DNA of 64,000 nucleotides from positions 124,001 to 188,000 of the forward strand of contig CM057067.1 in NCBI GenBank assembly GCA_029945375.1, in the 5' to 3' direction. A model generated the notes under the pieces. The model saw nothing but the letters and a program-made list of their open reading frames with translations, made no database searches and was not told the DNA's origin. The translations under genes and the position numbers were made by a program. Numbering within the stretch: the first letter of the stretch is position 1; each line of letters starts with the position of its first letter. Below are positions 1-12,010 of this stretch, piece after piece. Origin of the DNA: Agaricus subrufescens (taxonomy: Eukaryota > Basidiomycota > Agaricomycetes > Agaricales > Agaricaceae).

Positions 1-872
1 CCTCCTCATCGTCTGTAGGGTCACCTCGAGCCTGAACACAGATTTTGAGTTTACGAAGAGCAGGCAACATCGTTTTGATGTCAGAAAATATATCGAGAGA
101 AAAGAATAGGCCTTCTTCAATCAGGGCGAACTCCTGTAATCCTGTGAAACTCTCCGCACAATGGGGGAAATTATTGAGGCGAGCTTGTAGAAAAGATAAC
201 TTTGTGAGCTTGGGCAGGTCCAAACAGTTCATGAAATGTTGGACAGTCTCCCAAGAGTCACCCCACGTTCCTCTAACAGTGACCGACGTAAGCGAGGGAC
301 CAAAAAGGTTGGAGATGAGCCAGAGGAAAGGCAGAGTGCTTGTCTCGGCGGTGCCTTGGAGACATAAGTCTTGCAGAGAAGCGAGGATTTGAGGCGGACG
401 TAGAAGTATGTGAGATAGCAATTGCCAGAGCTCGAGCTCCTTCGCCCTGACTTGAACGTGAAGTTTGCGGATTCGTTTCAAGTAGCTCATGATAAGGTCG
501 TCATGATCAATGCACCCGGTACGAGAAGTGTAGCAGAGGCGCTACATATGGTGGATCAATTATTAGGCCCTACTTATATTTTCAGACTTGTAAACCTTGA
601 CGTACCCAGCAACCTCCCTTATCCGACACGCGGTACTCTAGCAACTCGTCCAGAGAATTGGCCACGCTGACAATCGGAACGAGCGTAGTCATATCTCTCC
701 ATAACGCGTCCAAGCCCACCCCTTTCAATTCTCGAGACAAGAGCGTAATGGCGAAAATTGATTTCTTCTTCTCTTTGATTACGTTTTCGTTGTCATCGTC
801 CAGGGAAATTTCAAAATAGCGGAGGATTTCTATCCATATGTCTACACAACGGAGAAATCTAGAGGGCATCAT
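1..872 (-). CDS. F-box/LRR-type protein, 3' end beyond window
   Basis: Two coding blocks are visible. Exon 1 (about 609-872) starts at the ATG at 872 and encodes an F-box-like N-terminus: 'IWIEILRYF', then 'LLSRELKG' and 'LDALWRDM', followed by a leucine-rich stretch. A GTACGT donor near 608 and a TAG acceptor near 548 join it to exon 2 (about 1-547), which stays open to the window edge. Exon 2 encodes irregular LRR-like text such as 'LTSVTVRGTW' and 'LPKLTKLSF'. Such proteins in agarics are substrate adaptors of SCF ubiquitin ligases, binding Skp1 through the F-box; that role is inferred from the family. It lies upstream of no visible partner and is followed on the same strand by a related tandem array. 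The C-terminus is missing because the window starts here. Confidence 0.75.
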
Positions 873-1401
873 TGTAGGTTGAAGAAAAGCACTGAGCGTG
901 GTTTAGGGTGCTGGTAAGTATGAGTGTTCGAATTAATATGCAAAAAAAAAACTAAGGAACAAGAAGACAGTCGACGGATCAATCGATCAGGGTCGTTGCC
1001 GAAATTACTCCTCGCCATCGGCTAAGCCCACAGCGTATAATTGGTCCGAGATGAGCAAAAAGTGCTGTAAATGGTGGTATATACTGCAGCGCTAAATAAA
1101 GTGGTTGAGCTTGCCAAACTCTGTATTCGTATTGTTCAATGTTGTCAGCTGCGAAAATAAAACACTCCAGCTCCCCTACAGCTTCTTGCTGATTAGAGAG
1201 TGTCATCATACCGGCCGCAGTGGAGGACAGCAATGAACCCCTTCATCAACTTACCAATCGCGCTTCATTCATAAGATGTTCTTAATATCAGATATTGAAT
1301 TGTCGATGATGAAAATTGTCACAAATAAAGAACACCGAGAACTGATGGTACGATGGAGATAAAAAGAACAACATTATGCAAAACGTTACTAGACCCGTAT
1401 T
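873..1401. other. Intergenic, no gene seen
   Basis: This holds the promoter side of the F-box gene and the 3' flank of the complex I gene. An 84-codon minus-strand open frame (979-1233) begins with TTG, has no recognisable domain and is not called. Confidence 0.6.
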
Positions 1402-4014
1402 CTATGCATACGCAGCCTGTTCCACTTGACCCGATTTGCTACTTAGTCCATCGCCTTTGACAAATTCACGCGTGCACTGTGCCATCGTTACCGATCTATC
1501 CAAAGAAATTAGCACACCAGAGAAAAAAGAGGAGCGGGAGAAAAAAGAAACGTACGCTCGTGAAATTGGATCTGTCTGGTAAAAGTTCGTGATTGGTACT
1601 TTAAAGGCTGCACCTCCAATCTTCGCTCCCATAGTCCTCTGCGAGATATCTTTAACACCCGCCAACGCAATTTCAGGCGTCGTCTTCTCCGTAACATCAT
1701 ACCTCACAATCGTCGGTGATATCTCCCACATCCTATCCCTCAATTCCATTGTATCATTATACGGAAGTGGAACACCCATCACCTCCGAAAGTGCACGAAT
1801 GATTTTCCAGTCTTCACGTGCAGCCCCAGGAGGACCAACAGCCGCCCGACCCAATTGTGCACGGCCTTCCGTATTCACCCACGTTGTTGATTTTTCGGTG
1901 TAAGCTGATCCCGGTAAACAAACGTCTGCTATTTGAGCACCGAGATCACCATGGTGTCCTTGGTAGACGACAAACGCGTCCGAAGGAATTGTTTTGGGGT
2001 TGATCTCGTCGGCATTCAAGAGGTAAATGAATTTAGGCTTCGTTTGCGACGCGACGCGGGAGGGTGTGAAGCCAATTTCGTAGGCTGCAGCGCGAGAAGC
2101 CACCCGCTGTAGGACGCTGAATCCGTTCCACTCAGGGGTAACAAGTCGGGCTTTCTCCTTCTCTACAAGCTTCGCGAGAGCCTTGTACACAGCAGTCGCA
2201 TCAGAGTGTTCGGAGAGAGCACTACCGACGATCACCAAGGGTTTTTTCGCCTCTGCCCACTTCTTCGAAAACGCGCTTTCAGCGACCTTTCCAGAAACGA
2301 AAGCTTCTAATGCTTTGGCATCGCCACCAAGGTACTCGTAGCCATATGTAGTATCGGCGTGTTCACCGATCCAGCCAATTTCGAGGGAGGAATGTAACCA
2401 ACTCTTGCGAATGCGGGAGTTGAGAACGGCAGCTTCGTGTCGTGGGTTGCTTCCAATTAAGAGGATAGCATCAGCTTCTTCAACTCCGGGGATAGTTGCG
2501 TTGAAGAGGTAGTTGGAACGAACATCAACACCGTGTACGGGAGGGAGATGCCCACCAGGTTGGTCTAGGGTGAGGTTATCGGAGTTGAGGCGGTTGGCAA
2601 GGTCTTTGAGAGAAACAAGAGACTCAGTGTCGGCGAAATGTCCCGCAACAGCTTGGATTTGATTTCCAGTTGCACCGGACGAGGCAAGACCCTCAGCAAC
2701 AGCAGCCAGCGCTTCCTCCCAACTAGCAGCAACAAAACGGTCGCCTTTCTTGACCAAGGGTGTTGTCAATCGCTGCGCTCTAAGCCCATCATAAGCGTAA
2801 CGAGTCTTGTCACTAATCCATTCCTCATTGACATCATCATTAGTTTTTGGTTGTATCCGCATAACTTGAACGCCACGGGAATCGACGCGGATGTTTGAAC
2901 CGATAGCATCCATAACATCGATGCTCTCTGTGTTCTTGAGTTCCCAAGGACGAGCTGTGAAGGCGTAGGGTTTACTTGTAAGGGCCCCAACAGGACACAG
3001 GTCGATGACGTTTCCTGAGAGCTCTGATTTCATCGTCTTCTCGACGTACATTCCGATTTGCAAATCATTTCCACGACCGGTTGTACCCAGCTCCTCTACT
3101 CCTGCAACTTCATTGGCAAAACGGACACAACGTGTACATTGAATGCAACGGTTCATTGAGGTCTTGACGAGGGGACCAAAGTCTTTATTTTCGACAGCAC
3201 GCTTTCCGGTAATTTCGTGGAAACGATTGCGATCTGAGCCATAGCGCATAGCTTGGTCCTGAAGGTCGCACTCGCCACCTTGGTCGCAGATAGGGCAGTC
3301 GAGAGGGTGATTCATGAGAAGAAATTCCATTACTCCCTCACTACATTGAAAGTAAAAAACCGGAAACTCATGAAGGAAGGATAGCAGCACATACCGTGCT
3401 TGGTGTACGAGGGGCGTGTTGGTGAAAACTTTGGAACCGGGCATAGCGGGCATAGCACTGGCGAAAGGATTAACGTAAGCGACAAAAGTAGCAACAAGCT
3501 ACACACCATGAGGCAACAGGTTTCGGCGACCTCTCAACCTCAACAAGACACATACGACAATTTCCTGCGATCGCTAGCCTATTTTCGCGTTAGAGCACGA
3601 AGGGCGGAGAGGGGGCAACAGGTGGACCTATCATGGTAACAAAATCTTTGCCCGCAAGTTAACGATCATAAGGGTAGGAATGAGGCAGGAAGACGGACCT
3701 TGGGATCGCAGCTCCTGCGGCTTCACATGCTTGAATTAAAGCGGAACCTTGAAACGTTAATATTAGAAGGATACATACATTATCAGCAGATATAAGTCTC
3801 ACCTTGGGGAACGGTCACTTCCTTTCCATCGACTGTCAAAGTAATATCTGCACTCCTTGCGGATGACGACGCGAGAGAACGGCGACCTGTGGTTGTGCCA
3901 GTGTGAACACGACGGAGAAGTGGAGAAGCTGGGTATAGGCGCACCAGAGGTAGCGACTGTTCCGAAAACTCCCGTCGACGAGGGCCGCGATATTGTCGAC
4001 ACAATACGCAGCAT
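1402..4014 (-). CDS. nuo-78: NADH:ubiquinone oxidoreductase 75/78-kDa subunit (complex I)
   Basis: This is the iron-sulfur subunit of mitochondrial complex I (NDUFS1 family) that carries electrons through its N module. I rebuilt eight exons: 4003-4014, 3803-3956, 3699-3747, 3628-3645, 3507-3578, 3395-3457, 1556-3340 and 1402-1495, together 748 codons, the usual family length. The N-terminus after splicing is Arg-rich and acid-free, as in a mitochondrial presequence. The 2Fe-2S ferredoxin-like domain follows, with '[19 protein letters not shown]'. Then come the His/Cys 4Fe-4S motif '[15 protein letters not shown]' and the second cluster '[13 protein letters not shown]', a molybdopterin-like domain, and the C-terminal 'DPISRASVTMAQC'. 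One exon is only 18 nt. The first ATG exon is inferred: the longer open frame at 4004 begins with TTG. The gene is embedded in the LRR array, only 170 bp from the neighbour's stop. Confidence 0.95.
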
Positions 4015-4184
4015 CTGTGCCGGTGCTGCTACGATACGGGGTGCTGGTGGTCGAAAGACAAGGCTGCAGCGCAGCGGCGACGGTGCTGGCGAATTTCGGG
4101 TTCTCCGTGCTCGGCCAGTCCAACCAAGGGCACTCGTTCCCACGCATTCGGTCGGAGTCTCAATTTCATCCGCGGGGCTACAAC

Positions 4185-5832
4185 CTACTCTACAACATTT
4201 GGCGGGGGACTGGGACAGCTGGCCGTTATAACCCCCATCTCAACCAGGGGTGGACGCTGTGTCGCGTACAGAGCAATTTTCTGAGAGTATTGCATGATGT
4301 ACCATACATCTTCCCAAAATTTACTCTCGATCTCGTTGTCCGGAGGGTAGTCGAATTGTTTGAGCTTCGGAAATAAGAGGTGAAGGTGCATAGCGATCTT
4401 GGATGCATAGCGCAACGTGGAGCTTCCCACATCTTTTAGAATTGCTCTGTTCATCGTGAGCACTTCCAACTTGTGTGAAAGCGGCTCTATCTTGGCAAGT
4501 GAGTCGAGGTCCGATTCGCTGCCGATATAAAACGATGAAGATAAACTTTTGAGATTAGGGGAGCGCAGGGCAATTTCGTCGAGCTCGAATAATGTCAGGT
4601 TTGCATCAGGAAATGAAAGTTCAAGTATTTGCAGCGGATGGCACGTGGGAACGCCTGGGGAGAGCAATACCGTGAAAGGAGTAGTGGACCCTTCGATATC
4701 CAGACTTTTCAGTGCCTCGTGTTTCGAGATACCCGAAAGATCAAAGGCAGTCCCACCGCAAGAGGAGATGGCCAAATGTTGGAGAGTCTTCGACCATCGA
4801 GTGAGATTCCACTCGTGATGATGCAAAGAAGTGCACGCGGCCGTGCAGCCCTGGTTAGAAATCTCTACCGGCTGAGGATTGGTTGGTTGATCGGAGGCCT
4901 GAGTTTGACGTTCACTTCCATCGAGCGGTTGTTTGGCATGAAGCCAGCACGTCGATGTAAGTGAAAGAGTGATCAAGTTAGGTGTACCAAGAGAATTTAG
5001 GAATTCGGATATGATTTGTGAAGGTCCGTCAATGATTAGAAATTGAAGCGATTTCAGATGCGATGAGCCGGTGTCCAAGGCTGACGCGGCGTCTGGTGCC
5101 GGCAAAACGCGCTCTTCTTGGGCAGGGCTCCAGGTTTGGGCCGATTCTTCGATAGTCAATTCTAACTCCTCCAGTTGAACAAGAGCTTTTAGGAATGAGA
5201 AGATGTCCGCAGTTCTTTGAATATGAACCAAGCGGTCGATCTCCAAAGCCTGGAGACAAGTAAGGTGGCTAATGGTGCTGATATCAGAGAGCTTCAAGGG
5301 TTTATTTGTATACGTGATACTGAGGATTTTAATTTGAGGGGAAAAGGATATGAGCGCTTGTATGAAGGAACCCATACTTTCCCGAGTGTTTGTCCACGGG
5401 GATTTGAGAGTAGCTGTCACAATCTCGAGCTTTGAAGAGAGAAGGAAAGGGCAGTGTCGGAGGAAATTCTCCAGGTCGTTTACCTGGATGGTTCTGAGGT
5501 TGGGGAAAAGTGGTTCACCCTTGAGCATTGAAATGAGTTGAGAAAACACGCCGGGAGATGCTATAGGCTCTTTCCCTGAGTCTTTAACAACCCGGTAGGA
5601 TTTGACACCTCCTACTGCCTTTTGAAAACGAGTCCAATCAGCGGGTAAGATAGGGCCGACTAGAATCTACTTTCGGTCAGTAAAGCTACGATAGCATTTA
5701 GCTACAATAACGTACGTAGCATGCTTTGAACAGCTGCATATTGGAGAACTCCTTCAGAAAAGGAAGGAGCGACGAGTGTTTCGCTCGATTCATAGGAGCG
5801 GGACCAAATCTTAAGCTCGGCGGTAGTGCCAT
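4185..5832 (-). CDS. LRR-type protein, F-box family paralog 1
   Basis: Exon 1 (5716-5832, 39 codons) ends with 'SSLLPFLKEFSN' and a Tyr codon. A phase-0 GTACGT intron follows, then exon 2 (4185-5666), giving 532 residues. Exon 2 opens with 'ILVGPILPADWTRF' and 'FPNLRTIQVNDLENF', continuing with irregular leucine-rich segments spaced 25-30 residues. This matches the part of agaric F-box proteins that lies downstream of the F-box, but no F-box precedes it: only 184 bp separate this start from the next gene's stop. It closely resembles the next gene in layout and wording ('QASDQPTNPQPVEI' versus 'QASEQLSNQQPAEL'), so a recent tandem duplication is likely. The cellular role is unknown; protein-protein recognition is inferred from the repeats. 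Confidence 0.8.
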
Positions 5833-6016
5833 TATGCTGGTGTGATTAAAGAGATACGAGGGTGATTAGTCACATCGAGTGGCACATCTTTTATTTCTGT
5901 GACCGGCAGGGTCATCTGATGTAAGTTGAGAGAATTGACTATTGCACAATCAACCAATCTCGGGTCGCATCCTGTCAGCACATCGATATCATTATCTCCC
6001 ACAAACATTCGTATCA

Positions 6017-7684
6017 TTAACACCTTGTCCTCAGTCTCGCCCCATGCTCAACCGTGTAACCCCTACGCTCATCAGCGCTAGCTGCTGCCTGGCCAGTGGC
6101 ACATTGAGCAACTTGTTGAAAAACCTGTACCAGACGCCAAACTTCCTCCCAAAAATCATTCTCCCTCTCGCTTTTAGAAGGGTAATTGAGTCGTCTGAGA
6201 TTCGGGAACAAGAAGTGTAGATGCAGAGCGACCTTTGATGGAAAAGCTATGGTGTAATTTCCTACGTTTTTAACAGTTGTTCCCCTCATGTTGAGCTCTT
6301 CCAGCTTGTGTTGAAGGGGATCATTTTTGGCAAGCGAGTCAAGTTCCTGCTCACTGTTGATAGAGAAATACGAGGTCAATTTCAATAGATTCGGGGCGCG
6401 CATTATGATTTCGCCGAGCTCAAACAATGTTAAGCTGGGATCGGGAAATGAGAGGTCAAGCGTCTCCAGTGATTTGGGAATGCCTGATAAGAGCAACGCC
6501 GAGAGTGGGGTGGTACTACCCCTAATGACAAGGCTCTTGAGTACCTCGAGTTTCGAGATACCCGATAGATCAAAAATAGTTTGATCGCGTGAGATGACGA
6601 TCAAATGTTCAAGAGACTTTGACCATTGCGAGATAATCCACTGGTGGTGTGGCGGAGCAGTACACGCGTCTGTGCAAGCCCGGATCGGGAGCTCGGCTGG
6701 CTGCTGATTCGATAATTGTTCTGACGCCTGAGTTTGCCGTTCACTCGCATCGAGTGGCTGATTGCGCAACTCTGGAAGCTGCTCAACATGAAACCAACTC
6801 GTCGATACAAGTGAAAGAGAGACCAGGTTGGGCGATCCAAGGGAATTGAGAAAATCGTATATGATTTGTGAAGGACCCTGGACAGTCAGACGCTGAAGCG
6901 ATTTCAGGCTGAGATACGACGAGCTATTGGCTAGGATCGACCTATCCCGTGTCGACAAAGGGCACGCGTTTTGAGCAGAGCACCACTTTTTGACAGGGAC
7001 CCCAATAGTGAGGTTTAGCTCCTCTAATTCAGTAAGATCCTTGAGCAAGCTGAAGATGCTTGCAATACTTTGTACGCCAGCCAAGCGACTGATGACCAAA
7101 GTCCGAAGAGTGGTCAGATAATTAATGCCAAAGATCTTGGAGACAACCAAAGGCCTTTGAACGTAGATGATGCTGAGGGATTTGATTTGAGGAGCAAACG
7201 ATATCAGTGCTTGTATAAAAGCACCAATCCCACCCTGAACGTCATCCCATGGATCCGATAGAACAGCTGACACATTCTCAATTTTCGAGGAAAGGATTAA
7301 GTAGTGGTGTTCAAAGAAGTTTTCCAAGTCGTTCACGTGAATGGTGGTGAGATTGGGGAAGAACGGTTTGCCTTTGAGCGCTGGAAGGATTTGAAGGAAC
7401 ACACTAGCAGACACTGCATGGTCGTCCCCTGTGTCTTTAACGACGTGGTAGGATTCTACAGTTCTTACTCTCATCCCAAAACGATCCAAGTCGGTGGATA
7501 AGACTTGATCGACCAGAATCTGTATCCTAATCAACGATACAAAGGCAGAAAGTTAACAGCGTAAACATACATAGGCATTTTTGAACAACCGGAGATTTGT
7601 GAACTCCTTGAGAAAAGGTAGGAGCGACGAGGATGACTTTGGTTGTACAGTAGTACTACAAGTGGTGCTTCTGGCTACATCCAT
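6017..7684 (-). CDS. LRR-type protein, F-box family paralog 2
   Basis: Exon 1 (7571-7684, 38 codons) ends 'SSLLPFLKEFTNLRLFKNAY'. Exon 2 (6017-7519) starts at 'ILVDQVLSTDLDRF', total 538 residues. The text 'FPNLTTIHVNDLENFFEHH' and the later 'DLSFPDPSLTLFELGEI' match paralog 1 at the same places, making these two the closest pair of the array. The intron is phase 0 after TAT, with a GTATGT donor and an ACAG acceptor. There is no F-box, and only 246 bp separate the start from the next stop, which leaves no room for an F-box exon. There is no signal peptide or membrane segment, so a cytoplasmic or nuclear protein is likely. The function is not known. Confidence 0.8.
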
Positions 7685-7930
7685 TTGGCTGATATGGTCG
7701 AAGGGATAAAAAGGAGATAAATCGCACCACGTGGCTCACTTTGAACTAGTTCATGTGACCATCAATCCCGGACTGATAATATTATTAATATCTGATTTTA
7801 GAATGAATACTCTTTTAAATTGTTATGACCAGTCGAGCGCTTCCAGGCCAAACCGCTTCGACCAGTGCACCGCTAACAGGATAGCATCATCAGTATCCTA
7901 CTGTCATTCATATCAATAATGCCCTCGACA

Positions 7931-9351
7931 TCAATCCTGCCCAATGCTCAGCCATGGAACACGCCTCCACTCATCCGCTACTACTTGGTGGCTAAACTGC
8001 ACCAATTTACTTACCTCTTTCCAATCACTCGACTCCCCTTTTGCTCGGACACCTTGGAGGTTAGGGAACAAACAATGAAGATAACGAGCAACATCGAAAA
8101 CTTTATCTCTCTCCACGGGCTCTGCACCATATACTGTCAATTGCTCGAGCTTGTGCCGCAGAGGTTTAAAGTCACAGCTAGGAACAACGCTAGCGTTGAC
8201 AGTAAGCGACAGTGACACTAGAGCCGGTAACTCATTCGCAATGTCCCCTAGGTCTGATAATGCCACATTGGCACCTCGATCGGAAAAAAATATGAGATTG
8301 GCTTGAGAAGGGCCCAATAGGAAGGATTTTAGATCCAAAGCACCCCTCAGCATCGGTGCACATGCATCCGCAAAGCTGAGATAGTCATTTTCCTCCGACC
8401 ATAGAAAAGTCGCCAAGGCCATACGTGCCGTTGGCCACTTCTCTACCATGACCTCCCAGATCTCCCTGGTTCCCAAGTCCCAAAACGATTTGCTCGGACA
8501 TTCACCTATAATACAATCAAGCTTCGTTACTTGAACTGCACGGACGACCTCGGCGAAAATATGAGGGGGAGCAGAGAGAGTGAGTCGTTGAATGTTGTCC
8601 AGGCTTATGGGTATACTGATCTTCTTGGACGGATTAACTTCAATCCACCCCCACCAGGATATAGCCAGTCGTAATTCCTCCAAATGAGGTAGCATTCCAA
8701 GACCCTTGATGTCATCTATTCCTTCAAGCATCACAGGACATTGGAGATGAGGTTTCCGTAGACTCCGAAAGCGAGAAATGTTCTTAAAAACTCCTACGTT
8801 AGACTTGAAGACTTTCTCAGGGTGGTCGATAATAAGACTTTCCAGTTCGGAAGCCTTATCAGGTAGAGCTTGCAGGAAGTTCTTGAAAGCCTCGCCATCC
8901 TCCTTTTTGCCTTTGGCCCACTTGCTCCACCGGACCGTAGATCCAAGCTCCATTTGAACATTTAGCAGAACGGCAGGTGAGAGTAGAGCACCATCATCCT
9001 TGGTACCTTTGTCGACGTAGAAATCTTTTACACTCGCTAAACAAGTTCGAAGTTGCTGCCACGCCGTTGGCTGCGGAGTTCCGACTAGACTCTATGACGA
9101 ATATTAAGAACGATTGAAAAAGGAGCAGGTTGATTACGTGCATAAATCCCCTTGTATATTCCTAGTTCACCACCAAGTGCCTCTTTAATCAAAGGCAAAA
9201 TAGAGGATACTGTGTTCCATTGATCCTCGTTCGCGTTTTTGTTGTTGGTTACACTCAACAAGGACGAATCATCAACCGGAGCTGGGATGTCTTGTTGCGG
9301 ATCAACGGTAGTGCTTGTGCTTGAAGACAAAGGAATTCCTATGGCTGACAT
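7931..9351 (-). CDS. LRR-type protein, F-box family paralog 3 (GC-AG intron)
   Basis: Exon 2 (7931-9091) encodes 'SLVGTPQPTAWQQLR', the counterpart of 'ILVGPILPADWTRF' in paralog 1, then leucine-rich text to the stop, about 387 codons. Exon 1 (9142-9351) ends '...ELGIYKGIY'. The two frames join only if the donor is TAT|GCACGT with a CATAG acceptor, a GC-AG intron of 50 nt at the position where the other paralogs have GT. With it the model is 456 residues and stays in frame. The start is uncertain: the ATG at 9351 is the first in frame, but the frame remains open to 9432 ('VPSELLSLLDNAHIL...') without an ATG, so a further upstream exon is possible. This is a more diverged member of the array than paralogs 1 and 2. 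Confidence 0.7.
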
Positions 9352-9760
9352 GACGCGGACGAAGGAGATCAAGCAGGATTGATTTAATAGGATATGGGCG
9401 TTGTCTAGTAGAGATAGAAGTTCTGAGGGCACCTGCGACCCTATTCAGAGTCGGAGCTTAGAAACGGTGACCCTGCGCCAGCAGGCTAGCCAGTCATGGA
9501 GATTGTCAACGGCCGAACCTGTCTGGTATGGTGCCTGATACCATAATTGCTCGATCCCTCATAGTTAGGGGTCTTTCTGAACAACCACACTAGGAACCGC
9601 GCTGGCTAGTTGGAGAGACTGAGAACTCAACAACACTCTTCGTTCAAGTACGTGTCAAATACATTTGCCCAGCTGAGGACGGAAAGGGGCCAGCAAACTA
9701 GAAGGATTGGTAAAACAAGTTCCTAAAAACATACTAATACATATAACTAAACCAAGCCGC
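9352..9760. other. Intergenic, possible extra 5' exon of the preceding gene
   Basis: The minus-strand frame of the neighbouring gene stays open from 9352 to 9432 with coding-like text, but no ATG or clear splice partner was found. I see nothing else here. Confidence 0.4.
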
Positions 9761-11358
9761 TCATTTCAGACTTTTTTTCTCCTCACGCCGCTTCTCATCT
9801 CGAATAACATTTTGCGAAAGCTTAACCATCTCCCATACCTCCTCCCAAAACGGAGATTCTTCAGGAGCATATTGTATTTGTTTGAGATTAGGGAACAGAA
9901 GATTAATTTGACGAGCAATCTTGCACGCCAGCCGTGGAGAGCAAGACTTGACATCGATCTGCTGTTCACCGGTTAAAGCGACTTCATTGACGATAAGTTC
10001 TTCTAGTGAATGACAAAGCGGTTCGAGCTGATCGGGGGGTAGGATTTGCGACTCCCGGTCAGCAGTGACAGGTGAGGAGAAACTCGTCAACTTCGGCGCA
10101 CGTTTCGCAATTTCGCGAAGCTGGGACAATGACACGGATGAACTCCCAGAAGAGAAGTGGAGCGATTGCAATCGCTCCCAAATAGATGCCTCGGGCACCA
10201 GCAGTCTCTCGACAGGTGTAGTGCCACCAGCAACGGTAAGGTGTTGGAGGGCACTGTATCCAATAATTCTACTTATATTGTAAGTAGTTTGTTTGGATGA
10301 TGAGATCGTCAGATCCTTGAGCGATCTTCGCCACCTGTTGAGATTCCACTGATTTTCGTGGACAGCGGTGCAGTTACTTGTGCAAGACAAACGGAAAGAT
10401 TTTCTTTTCTGAGCCTTCTTCTTTCCCACTGGGGGTGATTCGTCCTTCACGTGGAGCCAAGAGGTCGATGCGAGCGTTAGCGAGGACAGTCGGGCGGTTT
10501 CAAGGGAATCAAGGAATTCCGATAATATTTGGGAAGGCCCTCGAAGACTGAGGTTCTTGAGCAACGCCAAACCCCTCAAGTCATTGGTATTGGAAGGTGA
10601 CGCGGATTCATGAGTCATGCGCCAGTCTTTCCCAATTTTGATGGTAAGTCGCAGTTCCTCCAGGTTGATTAGGGCACTCAGGGACGAGAAAACGTCTTCC
10701 ATGGACTGGATACCGGTAATTGAATTGATTTCCAAGACGCGTAAAGAAGGGAACTGATTTAGGACGCTGAGAGATGATGCGTTGAGAATATCTGAATGGT
10801 TAATACAGAGGCATTTCGTTTTAGGTGCTCGCGGTGCAAGCATCTGCAGAAACGCATCCATAGGTTGGCCCTCACCCGACGTCCATGATGAGGATATAAC
10901 TGCGGGGACATCTAATTTTATGCTCTCGAGGGCGGGAGAGATGAGGAAAGGCGAGTAGATGAAAAAGTTTTCCAGGTTGGTTATATGAATGTTTTTCAGC
11001 GAGGGAAAGCAGGGTTTTTCCCCAAGTTTTGAGAGCACCTCAATAAACACTGACATGGATATGATTGCCTCTTCTTCGAATCCTGCGACGTGGAAAGACT
11101 CAATTCTATTTGCTGCTTTCTGGAAGCGATTCCAATTATGAGAGGATATAGGGCCGACCAGAACCTGCGATGCGGCCGGCGTTAGTACGAATATGATCTT
11201 AGCCTGTGTATGAAATAGTGGACTCATCGCACATAATGGGATTTCATTAGATGAAGATTGGAAAACTCCTTCAATAGAGGTAGAAGGGACGACCGTTTCG
11301 GTATGTCGCTGTTGCGGGTGTGGTCATTTGATGTGAGGTCAGGGAACTCGAACATCAT
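9761..11358 (-). CDS. LRR-type protein, F-box family paralog 4
   Basis: Exon 1 (11233-11358, 42 codons) ends 'SSLLPLLKEFSNLHLMKSHY'. A phase-0 GTGCGA intron leads to exon 2 (9761-11164) starting 'VLVGPISSHNWNRFQKA', total 509 residues. Leucine-rich segments continue to a basic tail rich in Arg, Lys and Glu. Text such as 'FPSLKNIHITNLENFF' and 'PSQILSEFLDSLETARLSSLTLASTSWLH' segments aligns with paralogs 1 and 2. A short Lys/Arg patch ('KKKAQKRK' style) in the middle could be a nuclear localisation signal, which is inference. It has no F-box in its own exons, although the 652 bp upstream leave room for one that I could not find. Confidence 0.8.
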
Positions 11359-12010
11359 AAGGGTGCCAGCAGGGAATTAGCATACTGTACGGCGAGCATT
11401 TAAGTGACCATTGTGTTTCCCACACATCTAGTACTACAATAGAGCCGCAGCGTCGACAATATTCTAGATGTCCAGGGTTTGAAGAGCTGAACAGATCCAG
11501 CGCACAGTGGCTGATAGAAAATGCTGGATAGATGATGTCAATTCCTTATCTATTGCCATGTGAATGTTACCAACGGCTGTACTTCCCACTAAGGCATTGC
11601 TTCTGGTGGCAAGTTAAACTGCCTCTCTACACCGCTTGTGACGGAATGGATCTGATGGCTTTTATTGGGCCGTGCTTACTCTTCTCACAGGTCTTGAATG
11701 GTTCTATGAAATTCTTTAGCGTAGCCTATAAAAAGATTCGATAGCCTTAGAACTATTGCCGTACTATCGAGTGACTCCAAGTCTTAGTCATGAGAGTCAG
11801 ATATGTCAATCTTTACACACTCAATTTAACACAGACTGATAACAAAATGGCGTGAGACGAACGAATCTTCGACCATTCCGCTTGAGGTATCAGTTAAGCT
11901 ATTGCCCTCGAATCTTCCCCAACTCGAATCAAGTTCCGAGAGGGGAGAGAATCTGTACCGACTCTTTACACCAATGCTACACATATCGTCCATCAAAACG
12001 CGGAAATTAT
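11359..12010. other. Intergenic, no gene seen
   Basis: This is the upstream region of paralog 4 and the 3' flank of paralog 5. Short plus-strand frames here and across 11852-12195 are shadows or start outside ATG. No F-box-like text was found on the minus strand. Confidence 0.5.
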
